DNA of 35,080 nucleotides from a virus: the IMG/VR virus record IMGVR_UViG_3300012954_000030, positions 1 through 35,080 of that record. One strand, 5' to 3'. Below, in pieces: positions 21,728 through 29,280 of this stretch. The notes beneath the pieces were generated by a model that saw nothing but the letters and a program-made list of their open reading frames with translations, had not been told where the DNA came from and searched no databases. Positions within the stretch are counted from its first letter, which is position 1. Every line of letters begins with the position of its first letter. Position numbers and translations under genes: made by a program.

Positions 21728-22555
21728 TTGAAACTTGAGGACTTAACAGAAGAGTTCGAAGGAATCAATGAAGCACCCCCAGGCGGTTGGCTCAATACCA
21801 AAGCGATTGCAGGTAAGGCCGATCAAGCAGTACGTACTGGAGCAGTAGGTAACTTCCTAGGTAAATTAAACAAAGCAGTAAATAAAAAGTTTTCCAGAGG
21901 CAGTGATATGAACGTGCCTGATGCCGGTATTAAAGACAAAGAAACAGATGATTATATTCAAGGCAAACAACCCGCAACAGCAAAGCCAAATGCTAAAGCA
22001 TCTGCTAAAGCATCTGCACCTAAAGTAGGAACTGTTAAACCAACAGTGGCTAAAGAGCCACCAGTAAACAGTCCAGACAAATTAAAAGTAGGCAGTGGTT
22101 TTAATAGTAAAGGTGTAGTATACACTTGGACAGGTACAGACTGGAAATCAACAGATGGAAAAACAACACTCAAACCAAATGATGGGTGGAATAAATTTAA
22201 AAACGCTCAGTCAAAAGGACAAGCATTTTTAGGTGATAGTTATAATCCATATTTTGATCCAAGTATTGCAGAGGCACCTCCAGCGCCAGGAATGGATCAA
22301 GCACCAGCAAAACCAGATCCAAAAGTTACACAACAGGTTGCTCAAAAGGCAACTGCGTTAAAAGGTGTAATGGGTGGTAAAGGCAGTGGTGCAATGGTGG
22401 CAAAAGGACTTGATAAAGTTGCCGCAGGAGAAACACTACCACCAAATATTATCAAAGCAATAGCCCCGTATGCTCAGGGCATCCAAGCAATACTTTCAAA
22501 TCCTCAACTAATGACCAAGTTCAAACAGTTGATGAAACAAGCACAATCTCAATAA
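21728..22555 (+). CDS. Late protein with low-complexity linker and targeting-like N-terminus
   Basis: This 275-residue protein starts at TTG 21728 behind AGGAG (from 21718). It begins KLEDLTEEFEGINEAPPGG, with L-T-E (6-8) and I-N-E (13-15) sites. A Lys/Ala/Pro-rich low-complexity linker (KPNAKASAKASAPK) spans about 85-110, followed by a short beta block (GVVYTWTGTDWKSTDGK), an Asp/Pro region, and a helical C-terminus (KGLDKVAAGETLPPNI, MTKFKQLMKQAQ). No family is recognised. Composition and context suggest a structural or internal head protein. Confidence 0.55.
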   Translation: MKLEDLTEEFEGINEAPPGGWLNTKAIAGKADQAVRTGAVGNFLGKLNKAVNKKFSRGSDMNVPDAGIKDKETDDYIQGKQPATAKPNAKASAKASAPKVGTVKPTVAKEPPVNSPDKLKVGSGFNSKGVVYTWTGTDWKSTDGKTTLKPNDGWNKFKNAQSKGQAFLGDSYNPYFDPSIAEAPPAPGMDQAPAKPDPKVTQQVAQKATALKGVMGGKGSGAMVAKGLDKVAAGETLPPNIIKAIAPYAQGIQAILSNPQLMTKFKQLMKQAQSQ

Positions 22556-22559
22556 ATAA

Positions 22560-22567
22560 AATAAATA
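22560..22567 (+). promoter_or_regulatory. Late promoter-like box AATAAATA (tandem)
   Basis: AATAAATA occurs at 22551-22558 and again at 22560-22567, the second with a predicted start near 22573. A GAGGAG site precedes the ATG at 22595. The first base of the box again differs from TATAAATA. Confidence 0.45.
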
Positions 22568-22594
22568 CTATTATTAATTAAACCGAGGAGTACT

Positions 22595-23248
22595 ATGGCT
22601 TTTCTAGTGCATAACCTACCGCCAATTGAAGTATATGTAAAGAAAGAATACTTATACGATTTGCAAAAAGGTCATGGGGAACTTACTCCTGGTATATGGA
22701 TTAGTATAAGAAGCATACAAGGTAAAGCACTTTACTTCGAAACATTACTCACAGAATATGGAGCACTATTTGATAAACTACCAATCAGTGCTTTTGTGTG
22801 GAAAACAGATTACAATCCTGAAGATCAACTTTCGTTAGATACATTACAGATATGGGATTGCTTTGATTACGATATCACAGTAATTAAAAAACCAATGTTA
22901 TGTGATTGTGAATTCTTTGGCAAAGATAAGAAAATGCACAAGGGTGAATATATGTTTACTCTTGATACTTGCCATAGAGATAACAACACAATAGATACTA
23001 ACTTTTCAGAACACGATCCTGAACACAAATCCTTTAACGTAATTAAATTAGACAATGGTCAATTCGCGGCTCAACCTAACAATAGAGTTATTTGGACTGA
23101 TCAAAGTTTAATCCCTGAGAAACGTTTGATGCCAGACTTTAAAGTTTGTTCACAAAACTATACAGTCGAAAACACTCCTAAATGGTCAGTAGGTCATACT
23201 GACGAATGGCAATACAAAACAAAGGACGAGGAAAGTGGATCCAGTTAA
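22595..23248 (+). CDS. Late conserved hypothetical protein
   Basis: A 217-residue protein with well ordered blocks: VYVKKEYLYDLQKGHGELTPGIWISI, ALYFETLLTEYGALFDKLPISAFVW, GEYMFTLDTCHRD and NGQFAAQPNNRVIW (all within residues 12-165). I recall the KEYLYDL, GIW-S--SIQG-ALYFET and QPNNR blocks from T4-like marine phages. No catalytic pattern is visible. It has a GAGGAG ribosome binding site and a late-type box upstream. The role is unknown; likely in late morphogenesis. Confidence 0.6.
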   Translation: MAFLVHNLPPIEVYVKKEYLYDLQKGHGELTPGIWISIRSIQGKALYFETLLTEYGALFDKLPISAFVWKTDYNPEDQLSLDTLQIWDCFDYDITVIKKPMLCDCEFFGKDKKMHKGEYMFTLDTCHRDNNTIDTNFSEHDPEHKSFNVIKLDNGQFAAQPNNRVIWTDQSLIPEKRLMPDFKVCSQNYTVENTPKWSVGHTDEWQYKTKDEESGSS

Positions 23249-23426
23249 ACGCAAAGAAGCATATAGACTTTTTTGGATTGTAAAAGGACATTTTAACGCC
23301 ACAGAATCTTGTATATTAGGTTGCTATGATAGTTATTTAAAACGTGTATGGTCAAATGAAGAAGCATACATATATGAAGAAGGTTTTGAGGAGGCCTATG
23401 CAAAAGTAAATGGCAACGATATATGA
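23235..23426 (+). CDS. Small hypothetical protein
   Basis: A 63-residue protein starting at GTG 23235 with GAGGA upstream, overlapping the end of the preceding gene by 14 bases and the next gene by 17. It is rich in aromatic and charged residues (AYRLFWIVKGHFNATESC, YLKRVWSNEEAYIYEEGFEEAY) and probably helical. Cysteines occur in SCILGC. No family is recognised; the call rests on the coupled overlaps and the start signal. Confidence 0.5.
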   Translation: MDPVKRKEAYRLFWIVKGHFNATESCILGCYDSYLKRVWSNEEAYIYEEGFEEAYAKVNGNDI

Positions 23427-24021
23427 CGATACAGAAGAAGACATTTATTGGCAGAACGCAGACCCTGACGAACTTTGGATATACGACAAATTAATTTTAT
23501 CACGTAAACTAGGATATACCTGTGGTCCAGCAGGTATAGATGTACCTAAACCAAACTTTTATATTGTTAAACCTTGTGTCAATGTACTAGGACTTGGACT
23601 TGGTGCTAAAAAAGTTACACTTGAAAAATACACAATGCATTTACCACACGGAAGTTTTTGGTGTGAATGGTTTGAGGGTAGACACTTGTCTGTAGATTAT
23701 AGATATGGTGAGCAGTGGTTGTGTGTAGAAGGATTTAAAAAGAAAAGTACTTTAATTAAATGGGACAAATGGGTAAAGACAGATGATGTTGTACCTTTGC
23801 CAAAAGTTTTAGAACAGTTCAAGAACAAACCAATTATCAACTGCGAGTTTATTGGTGGGAAATTAATTGAAGCACATTTTAGATCCAATCCAGACTTTCC
23901 GGACAATAGAAAAGAATTTATTCCTGTGTGGGAAGGACAAGATAAAAATCCTCCTAAAGGTTACCAATACATAGATTATCCAGATGTCCATGGACGTATA
24001 GGTGCTTTTATTAAATACTAG
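23410..24021 (+). CDS. Conserved hypothetical protein, weakly ATP-grasp-like
   Basis: A 203-residue soluble protein with DDTEEDIYWQNADPDELWIYDKLILSRKLGYTCGPAGIDVP (in parts) at the start, then SFWCEWFEGRHLSVDYRYGEQW and, near 145-160, INCEFIGGKLIEAHFRSNPDFP. The last block resembles ATP-grasp domains where an E-x-N or EAH-R pair binds Mg-ATP, but I could not find the rest of the fold, so this is only a hint. It overlaps the gene before it by 17 bases and ends two bases before the oxygenase gene. Confidence 0.5.
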   Translation: MATIYDDTEEDIYWQNADPDELWIYDKLILSRKLGYTCGPAGIDVPKPNFYIVKPCVNVLGLGLGAKKVTLEKYTMHLPHGSFWCEWFEGRHLSVDYRYGEQWLCVEGFKKKSTLIKWDKWVKTDDVVPLPKVLEQFKNKPIINCEFIGGKLIEAHFRSNPDFPDNRKEFIPVWEGQDKNPPKGYQYIDYPDVHGRIGAFIKY

Positions 24022-24022
24022 C

Positions 24023-24559
24023 ATGGACCCCCACGTACAGCATTTACAATTTTTGGAAACAGCAGAAGTGTTTACAGGAATGTATCCTGATGCAGAAGTT
24101 GTCAGACCAGTTCTTACAAGTAAGATAAAAGAACAAGGTGATCAGCAATATAGAAAAACAAATGTAAAAGCAGATATGACTAAATGGACAATGCAAAACG
24201 ATGTTGAGTTCAAAAAAATTATAGACTTTGCTATTGAGTTGATTACAAATGGATCTAATCCATTACCGCAAGGTGAATTTTTTGCAACTGATTGTTGGGG
24301 TGCAGTTTATAGACAAGGTGAAGAAACTTTACCACACGCACATCATCCTGCTACATGGAGTTTTGTTTATTATGTAGATGCTAGTCCATTTTGTGCACCT
24401 TTGGTATTTCCTACTGCCGAAAGAGCAATTAAACCAGAAACAGGTTTAATTATTATTTTTCCAGGTTGGGTAAGTCATAGTGTGCCAAAACAAGAAATTG
24501 ATAAAGAAAGAATTATTGTAAGTGGGAATATTGCAATTAAAAGACCACAAGCAACTTGA
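24023..24559 (+). CDS. 2-oxoglutarate/Fe(II)-dependent oxygenase (H-x-H type)
   Basis: A 178-residue protein of the putative 2OG-Fe oxygenase family common in marine phages: CWGAVYRQGEETLPHAHHPATWSFVYYVD (about 91-119, iron pair H105 and H107), FPGWVSHSV (distal His 152) and KERIIVSGNI (Arg 163, 2-oxoglutarate). The usual H-x-D is H-x-H, typical of this phage family as I remember it. The ATG at 24023 follows the previous stop by one base; an in-frame start at 24002 would lie inside the preceding gene. Substrate unknown. Confidence 0.65.
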   Translation: MDPHVQHLQFLETAEVFTGMYPDAEVVRPVLTSKIKEQGDQQYRKTNVKADMTKWTMQNDVEFKKIIDFAIELITNGSNPLPQGEFFATDCWGAVYRQGEETLPHAHHPATWSFVYYVDASPFCAPLVFPTAERAIKPETGLIIIFPGWVSHSVPKQEIDKERIIVSGNIAIKRPQAT

Positions 24560-24584
24560 CACAAAGAGAATTATAGTATATAAT
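24556..24584 (+). promoter_or_regulatory. Strong sigma70-type promoter, TTGACA-17-TATAAT
   Basis: A perfect consensus: TTGACA at 24556-24561, a 17-base spacer, TATAAT at 24579-24584. The predicted start is about 24591, with TTAGGAGAA and the ATG at 24609. The -35 overlaps the end of the oxygenase gene. It probably drives the DsbA-like gene and the run to the polymerase. Confidence 0.75.
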
Positions 24585-24608
24585 ACAAACACTAATTAGG
24601 AGAAAACA

Positions 24609-24869
24609 ATGAGCGATAGAGTATATGGAGCCGAAGAGAAAGCAAAACTTGAACGTCTCGTAAATGAAGGCGTAACAGTTATGCAAGAAGTTGAAGACCT
24701 TAGCATGGGTCTTAAAGATACTGTAAAAGCAGTAGCAGAAGAACTAAACATCAAACCAGCATTGATTAACAAAGCGATCAAAGTTGCACACAAAGGTGAC
24801 TGGGGCAAAGTTTCAAGTGATTTTGAAGATTTAGAAACACTAGTTGTTACAGTCGGCAAGGACAAGTAA
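24609..24869 (+). CDS. dsbA: DsbA-like DNA-binding protein (T4 late-transcription type)
   Basis: The 86-residue acidic, helical protein resembles T4 DsbA (89 residues), a double-stranded DNA-binding protein linked to late transcription, and cyanophage counterparts: KLERLVNEGVTVMQEVEDLSMGLKDTVKAVAEELNIKPALINKAIKVAHKG in order along residues 13-63. The ATG has a good AGGAG site and the gene is the first after a perfect sigma70 promoter, consistent with high early expression. The identity is from remembered pattern and size; an unrelated small helical protein remains possible. It is not the thiol oxidoreductase of the same name. Confidence 0.55.
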   Translation: MSDRVYGAEEKAKLERLVNEGVTVMQEVEDLSMGLKDTVKAVAEELNIKPALINKAIKVAHKGDWGKVSSDFEDLETLVVTVGKDK

Positions 24870-24872
24870 GTT

Positions 24873-25148
24873 TTGAACGCGGTAATTAATTTTTGGAAAA
24901 TAAGTTATAACACAGATCCAATAGCATTTTACTTTGAAATGGTTAGTGCAATAGCAGTAATCATAGGAAGTGCTATTCTAACCTGGACAGTCTTATTACC
25001 ACGACCTGATATTTTTATCCCATTTTATTGGATAGGTAGTGTAGCAGGATTTATAGGAGCATGGCGTAGAAATAGTGCTTGGATTGTTGTACTTACCGCG
25101 TGGTTCATTACTATGAACACAATAGCACTTTGGAGATTGTTTGGATGA
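24873..25148 (+). CDS. Small membrane protein, about three transmembrane helices
   Basis: The 91-residue protein starts at TTG 24873 and has hydrophobic helices at about 20-40 (MVSAIAVIIGSAILTWTVLL), 47-63 (IFIPFYWIGSVAGFIGAW) and 68-88 (AWIVVLTAWFITMNTIALW). It has no signal peptide and no family is recognised. The weak point is the start, since no ATG gives the first helix; AAGTAAG may serve as ribosome binding site. It overlaps the next gene by four bases. Confidence 0.5.
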   Translation: MNAVINFWKISYNTDPIAFYFEMVSAIAVIIGSAILTWTVLLPRPDIFIPFYWIGSVAGFIGAWRRNSAWIVVLTAWFITMNTIALWRLFG

Positions 25149-25456
25149 TTTATATGGTTGACATAGACGGAACTATATGTTATACTGAAGGTAATAATTA
25201 TGAAGATAGTCGACCAATACAAGACCGTATTGATCACTTTAATAAGTTATATGAAGAAGGCAACGAAATACATTATTGGACAGCCAGAGGAGCAAAGTCA
25301 GGCACAGACTGGCAAGGTTTTACAAAGGCACAATTACTCAGTTGGGGAGTTAAGTTTACTACCCTTAAATTAGGCAAACCACATTACGATATATGGATAG
25401 ATGATAAGGCACAAAATGACAAAGAATATTTTAGAAACAAAAGGTACACAGGCTAA
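25145..25456 (+). CDS. HAD-superfamily hydrolase-like protein
   Basis: The 103-residue protein has the HAD motifs: DIDGTI near the start (residues 6-11, nucleophile Asp), the WTARG motif (about 45-49) and IDDKA (86-90). This is the small polynucleotide-kinase-phosphatase or sugar-phosphatase-like subgroup; length is short but complete. The ATG at 25145 overlaps the preceding stop; a longer in-frame start at 25079 lies inside the membrane gene. It could act on phosphorylated nucleotides or sugars. A TTGACA-17-TATACT string inside the gene is probably chance. Confidence 0.65.
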   Translation: MIYMVDIDGTICYTEGNNYEDSRPIQDRIDHFNKLYEEGNEIHYWTARGAKSGTDWQGFTKAQLLSWGVKFTTLKLGKPHYDIWIDDKAQNDKEYFRNKRYTG

Positions 25457-25676
25457 ACCATATCAAGGATTAGCATGGTTGTTTACCGCTACACTAATAG
25501 GAGCGGCAACAATGGCGGCATTTAACTTATACCCTTGGTATAGTTATGCATTTACTGTTTCCAACTTGGGTTGGGTATTAGTAGGTTATCTTTGGAAAGA
25601 AAAGTCCTTGATTGTTTTAAACGCAGGACTTACAATAATTTATATTATTGGTCTAGTCAGTGACTGGATTTATTAG
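25416..25676 (+). CDS. Small membrane protein
   Basis: The 86-residue protein begins in another frame inside the HAD-like gene (41-base overlap). Hydrophobic helices lie at about 15-33 (GLAWLFTATLIGAATMAAF), 40-56 (SYAFTVSNLGWVLVGYL) and 63-82 (LIVLNAGLTIIYIIGLVSDW). The ATG at 25416 is chosen; another in-frame ATG at 25401 exists. It resembles the membrane gene at 24873 in size and hydrophobic pattern, perhaps as a diverged pair, but no family is recognised. Confidence 0.5.
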   Translation: MTKNILETKGTQAKPYQGLAWLFTATLIGAATMAAFNLYPWYSYAFTVSNLGWVLVGYLWKEKSLIVLNAGLTIIYIIGLVSDWIY

Positions 25677-25745
25677 AGCAAGGTACAGTCGGCCACAAGC
25701 GACAGTTTGGTATTTGTCAGCCTCAAATGACATACAGGAGAAAAA

Positions 25746-28415
25746 ATGAGTTACGTAGATGCAATTTTTGATCGAGACCAAGACATTATTAGAGTCGTTG
25801 AACGTAAAGATGGCAAAAGAAGTTATCAAGAATTTCCAATAAAATATACATTCTATTATAAAGATCCTAAAGGTAAACACAAAAGCATCTTTGGTGATCC
25901 GCTTACAAGAATAGTTGCAAGAAATACAAAACAATTTAGAAAAGAACTTGCTATTAACAAAGGCAAGGACTTATTTGAAAGTGATGTCAATCCAATATTT
26001 CAATGTTTAAGTGAAAACTACTTAAACGTAGATGCTCCTAAACTTAATGTAGCATTTTTTGATATTGAGACAGACTTTGATCCAGAACGTGGATTTGCTG
26101 ATCCAAGCGATCCGTTTATGCCAATTACTGCAATCACTGTACACTTACAATGGTTAGACGCACTTGTTACGTTTGCTATGCCTCCTAAAGGACTTACTAT
26201 GGAAGAAGCAAAAGAACAAGTAGCAGAGTTTGATAACACATATCTATATGACAATGAAGGAGATATGTTACAAGCATTTTTAGACAGTATTCAAGATGCA
26301 GATATTTTAAGTGGTTGGAACAGTGAAGGTTATGATATTCCTTATACTGTGAATCGTGTTGCTAGAGTATTAAGTAAAGATGATACAAGACGTTTTTGTT
26401 TATGGAAACAACTGCCTAAGAAAAGAGAATTTGAAAGATATGGTCGTAAGAGTGAAACTTATGATCTAGTTGGTCGTGTACACTTAGATAGTTTAGAACT
26501 GTATAGGAAATACACATATGAAGAAAGACACACTTATAGACTTGATGCTATTGGTGAAATGGAAGTTGGTGAAAATAAAACAGTTTATGAAGGTACATTA
26601 GATCAACTTTATAACAATGACTTTAAAAAGTTCATTGAATATAATAGACAAGACGTTGCACTACTTGATAAACTTGATAAGAAACTAAAGTTTATTGATT
26701 TAAGTAATGAACTTGCACACGCCAATACTGTGTTGCTACAAACTACTATGGGTGCTGTCGCAGTTACAGAACAAGCAATTATCAATGAAGCACATCATAG
26801 AGGACTACAAGTTCCTAATAGAGTACACAGAGAGCCAGGTAGTGATCCGGCGGCAGGTGCTTATGTGGCGTTTCCTAAAAAAGGTGTACATAAGTGGATA
26901 GGTTCAATGGACTTGAATTCACTATATCCATCTGTTATTAGAGCATTGAATATGGATCCGGCAACTATTGTTGGACAACTAAGGCCAACTGATACACAGG
27001 CATTCATTGAAGATCAAATGACATTACAGAAAAAGTCATTTGCAGGTGCTTGGGAAGGTAAGTTTGGTACACTAGAATATGAAGCAGTAATGGAGAAACG
27101 TAAAGATGTTGACATTACTATTGATTGGGAGAATGGTGATGCACAGGTTTATAGTGCCGCAGAAGTTCATAAAATTATTTTTGATAGCAACAATCCTTGG
27201 ATGCTTACTGCTAATGGAACCATACTTACAAATGAGTTTGATGGAGTTATACCTGGACTACTAAAACGTTGGTATTCAGAACGTAAAGAATTGCAGGCTA
27301 TGAAAAAGAAAGCCATTGAAGCAGGTAATAAAATCGAGATTGCGTTTTGGGATAAAAGACAACTTGTTAAAAAGATTAACCTAAATAGTTTATATGGTGC
27401 AATTCTAAATCCAGGATGTAGATTCTTTGACCCACGTATTGGACAATCTACTACACTTACTGGTAGACAAATTGCAAAACATATGGCGGCAAAAGTAAAT
27501 GAAGTTATTACAGGTACATATGATCACGTAGGTAAGAGTGTGATATATGGTGATACAGACTCTGTGTATTTTAGTGCATTTCCTATACTAAAGGCAGACA
27601 TAAACAACGGCAATATTCCTTGGACAAAAGATAGTGTTATTAAGTTGTATGATCAAGTATGTGGAGAAGCAAACAAATCTTTTGAAGACTTTATGATGAA
27701 AGCATTTCATTGTCCAAAGAGCAGATCAGATGTTATTGCGGCAGGTAGAGAAATTGTTGCAGAAACAGGATTGTATATTACAAAGAAAAGATATGCCGCA
27801 CTAATTTATGATGAAGAAGGTGAACGTAAAGACGTTGAAGGTAAGCCAGGTAAAGTAAAAGCAATGGGTCTTGATCTTAAACGTTCTGATACTCCTGTGT
27901 TTATGCAAGAGTTTTTAAGTGAACTTTTGATGATGGTGTTGCAAGAAAAAACTGAAAAAGAAATATTAAATCGTATTACAGAATTTAGGACAGAATTCAA
28001 ACTAAGGCCAGGTTATGAAAAAGGCTCACCTAAACGTGCAAATAAAATTGGCGAGTATTTAAGAAAAGAACAACGTGATGGTAAGACTAATATGCCTGGA
28101 CACGTTAGAGCAAGTATCAATTGGAATAATTTAAAACGTATGAACGGTGACAAATACAGTCAAGAAATTGTTGACGGTATGAAAGTTATTGTTTGTAAAC
28201 TTAAACAGAATCCATTAGGTTATACTAGTGTTGCTTATCCAACAGATGAACTACGTATTCCTGATTGGTTTAAAGAACTTCCATTTGATGATGATGCAAT
28301 GGAAAGTACTATTATTGATAATAAACTAGACAACTTAATTGGTGTGCTAGAATATGATATTAATAGTACACAACAAAAAAATACTTTTAATAACCTATTT
28401 GACTTTGGGGAGTAA
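25746..28415 (+). CDS. 43: Family B DNA polymerase, T4 gp43-like
   Basis: The 889-residue protein (T4: 898) is intact. Exonuclease motifs: FDIETD near residue 101, GWNSEGYDIPY near 190 and YNRQDVALL near 300. Polymerase motifs: MDLNSLYPSVIRALNMDP (motif A, about 388), KINLNSLYGAIL (motif B, about 543) and YGDTDSVYF (motif C, about 601). A CAGGAG site precedes the ATG. It replicates the phage genome with the gp45 clamp and gp44 clamp loader. No intein, intron or split is seen, unlike some related phage polymerases. gp45 lies 2 kb downstream and gp44 21 kb upstream, so the T4 gene cluster is scattered. Confidence 0.97.
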   Translation: MSYVDAIFDRDQDIIRVVERKDGKRSYQEFPIKYTFYYKDPKGKHKSIFGDPLTRIVARNTKQFRKELAINKGKDLFESDVNPIFQCLSENYLNVDAPKLNVAFFDIETDFDPERGFADPSDPFMPITAITVHLQWLDALVTFAMPPKGLTMEEAKEQVAEFDNTYLYDNEGDMLQAFLDSIQDADILSGWNSEGYDIPYTVNRVARVLSKDDTRRFCLWKQLPKKREFERYGRKSETYDLVGRVHLDSLELYRKYTYEERHTYRLDAIGEMEVGENKTVYEGTLDQLYNNDFKKFIEYNRQDVALLDKLDKKLKFIDLSNELAHANTVLLQTTMGAVAVTEQAIINEAHHRGLQVPNRVHREPGSDPAAGAYVAFPKKGVHKWIGSMDLNSLYPSVIRALNMDPATIVGQLRPTDTQAFIEDQMTLQKKSFAGAWEGKFGTLEYEAVMEKRKDVDITIDWENGDAQVYSAAEVHKIIFDSNNPWMLTANGTILTNEFDGVIPGLLKRWYSERKELQAMKKKAIEAGNKIEIAFWDKRQLVKKINLNSLYGAILNPGCRFFDPRIGQSTTLTGRQIAKHMAAKVNEVITGTYDHVGKSVIYGDTDSVYFSAFPILKADINNGNIPWTKDSVIKLYDQVCGEANKSFEDFMMKAFHCPKSRSDVIAAGREIVAETGLYITKKRYAALIYDEEGERKDVEGKPGKVKAMGLDLKRSDTPVFMQEFLSELLMMVLQEKTEKEILNRITEFRTEFKLRPGYEKGSPKRANKIGEYLRKEQRDGKTNMPGHVRASINWNNLKRMNGDKYSQEIVDGMKVIVCKLKQNPLGYTSVAYPTDELRIPDWFKELPFDDDAMESTIIDNKLDNLIGVLEYDINSTQQKNTFNNLFDFGE

Positions 28416-28416
28416 T

Positions 28417-28551
28417 ATGAAACTTAAAAAAGAAAGAAATAAACTTGAAAGAAAACTAGATGAGTACAATCATACTATGGAACTAATTAGAACTATTGTA
28501 CCTATTGCAGTTTTAGTTTTACAAGTAATAATTTTAATGAAGTTGGTGTAA
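28417..28551 (+). CDS. Small membrane-anchored protein
   Basis: A 44-residue protein: a strongly basic N-terminal helix (KLKKERNKLERKLDEYN), a short linker, then a transmembrane helix (TIVPIAVLVLQVIILMKLV) reaching the C-terminus. GGGGAG lies 5-10 bases before the ATG. It sits one base after the polymerase stop, so it is coupled to it. It might anchor something to the membrane or form pairs through its coiled coil; no family is recognised. Confidence 0.5.
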   Translation: MKLKKERNKLERKLDEYNHTMELIRTIVPIAVLVLQVIILMKLV

Positions 28552-28552
28552 T

Positions 28553-29092
28553 ATGGCAACACATGGAATGATAGACTTAGAAACACTTGGAGTTAATCCT
28601 GAGTGTGCTATCCTTACAATAGGAGCAATAAAGTTTGATCCTTATAAAGAAGAAGAACCACATTCAGGTCTTTATCTAAGAGTAGATGTTGATGAACAAA
28701 CTGCTATGGGTAGAGAAGTAGATGAAAACACTTTAGAATGGTGGGGTAGACAAGAACCACACATTAGGGAAGAAGCACTAGGTGATCATGACAGAGTAAG
28801 TGTTGATGAACTTACTAAAACATTAAACAAGTGGTGCGTTGGTTTAGATGAACTTTGGTGCCAAGGTCCTTTGTTTGATTATGCTATCTTACAAAATTTA
28901 TACAAGCAACTAGGCAAACCAGCACCGTGGAACTATTGGCAGATACGTGATAGTAGAACTGTGTTTAGTATGATGCCAAGTGATCCACGAAAAGCAATAC
29001 AAGAAGATGCTCACAATGCCTTGGCAGATTGTTATTACCAAGCAAAGTGTATACAGTCTACTTTTAATCATTTTGGAGTAAAGAAAAGATGA
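28553..29092 (+). CDS. dexA: DexA-like 3'-5' exonuclease (DEDD type)
   Basis: The 179-residue protein has the RNase T/DexA layout: IDLETLG (D8 and E10 metal ligands), a LFDYAILQNLYK helix with Asp, and HNALADCYYQA with the last His and Asp. T4 DexA is exonuclease A, 227 residues. This is a short version resembling the DnaQ-like phage exonucleases. It probably degrades or trims host DNA, or proof-reads. It overlaps the next gene by four bases, forming a repair run with the MBD4-like glycosylase. Confidence 0.7.
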   Translation: MATHGMIDLETLGVNPECAILTIGAIKFDPYKEEEPHSGLYLRVDVDEQTAMGREVDENTLEWWGRQEPHIREEALGDHDRVSVDELTKTLNKWCVGLDELWCQGPLFDYAILQNLYKQLGKPAPWNYWQIRDSRTVFSMMPSDPRKAIQEDAHNALADCYYQAKCIQSTFNHFGVKKR

Positions 29093-29280
29093 GATATCAA
29101 GCAGAAACTTGCAAACTTGTAAAAGGAAAAGATACTATACAATTTGTTATAAAAGAAGAAACTGCTCATATCACTTACTATTATGTATATAATGATTTCA
29201 AAGAAGAATTAACTTGTAGTGTAAATGATGCTAACGATAGATTTGAAAATGCAATAAAGGCAGGATATAAAAAGAAATGA
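29089..29280 (+). CDS. Small hypothetical protein
   Basis: A 63-residue protein with a strand-rich centre (DTIQFVIKEETAHITYYYVYND) and a helical basic end (NDRFENAIKAGYKKK). It overlaps dexA by four bases and the glycosylase by four. No family is recognised; its neighbours suggest a DNA metabolism role but nothing in the sequence shows it. Confidence 0.5.
   Translation: MRYQAETCKLVKGKDTIQFVIKEETAHITYYYVYNDFKEELTCSVNDANDRFENAIKAGYKKK

Noticed and set aside
25158-25186. TTGACA-17-TATACT string inside the HAD-like gene
   Set aside because: The -35 and -10 fit, but the string encodes the HAD nucleophile region and no gene starts near the predicted +1 at 25193. Probably chance, though it could add transcripts for 25416 and the polymerase.
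28361-28416. Upstream extension of the small membrane ORF after the polymerase
   Set aside because: The in-frame region before 28417 lies inside gp43; the ATG at 28417 has GGGGAG at good distance.
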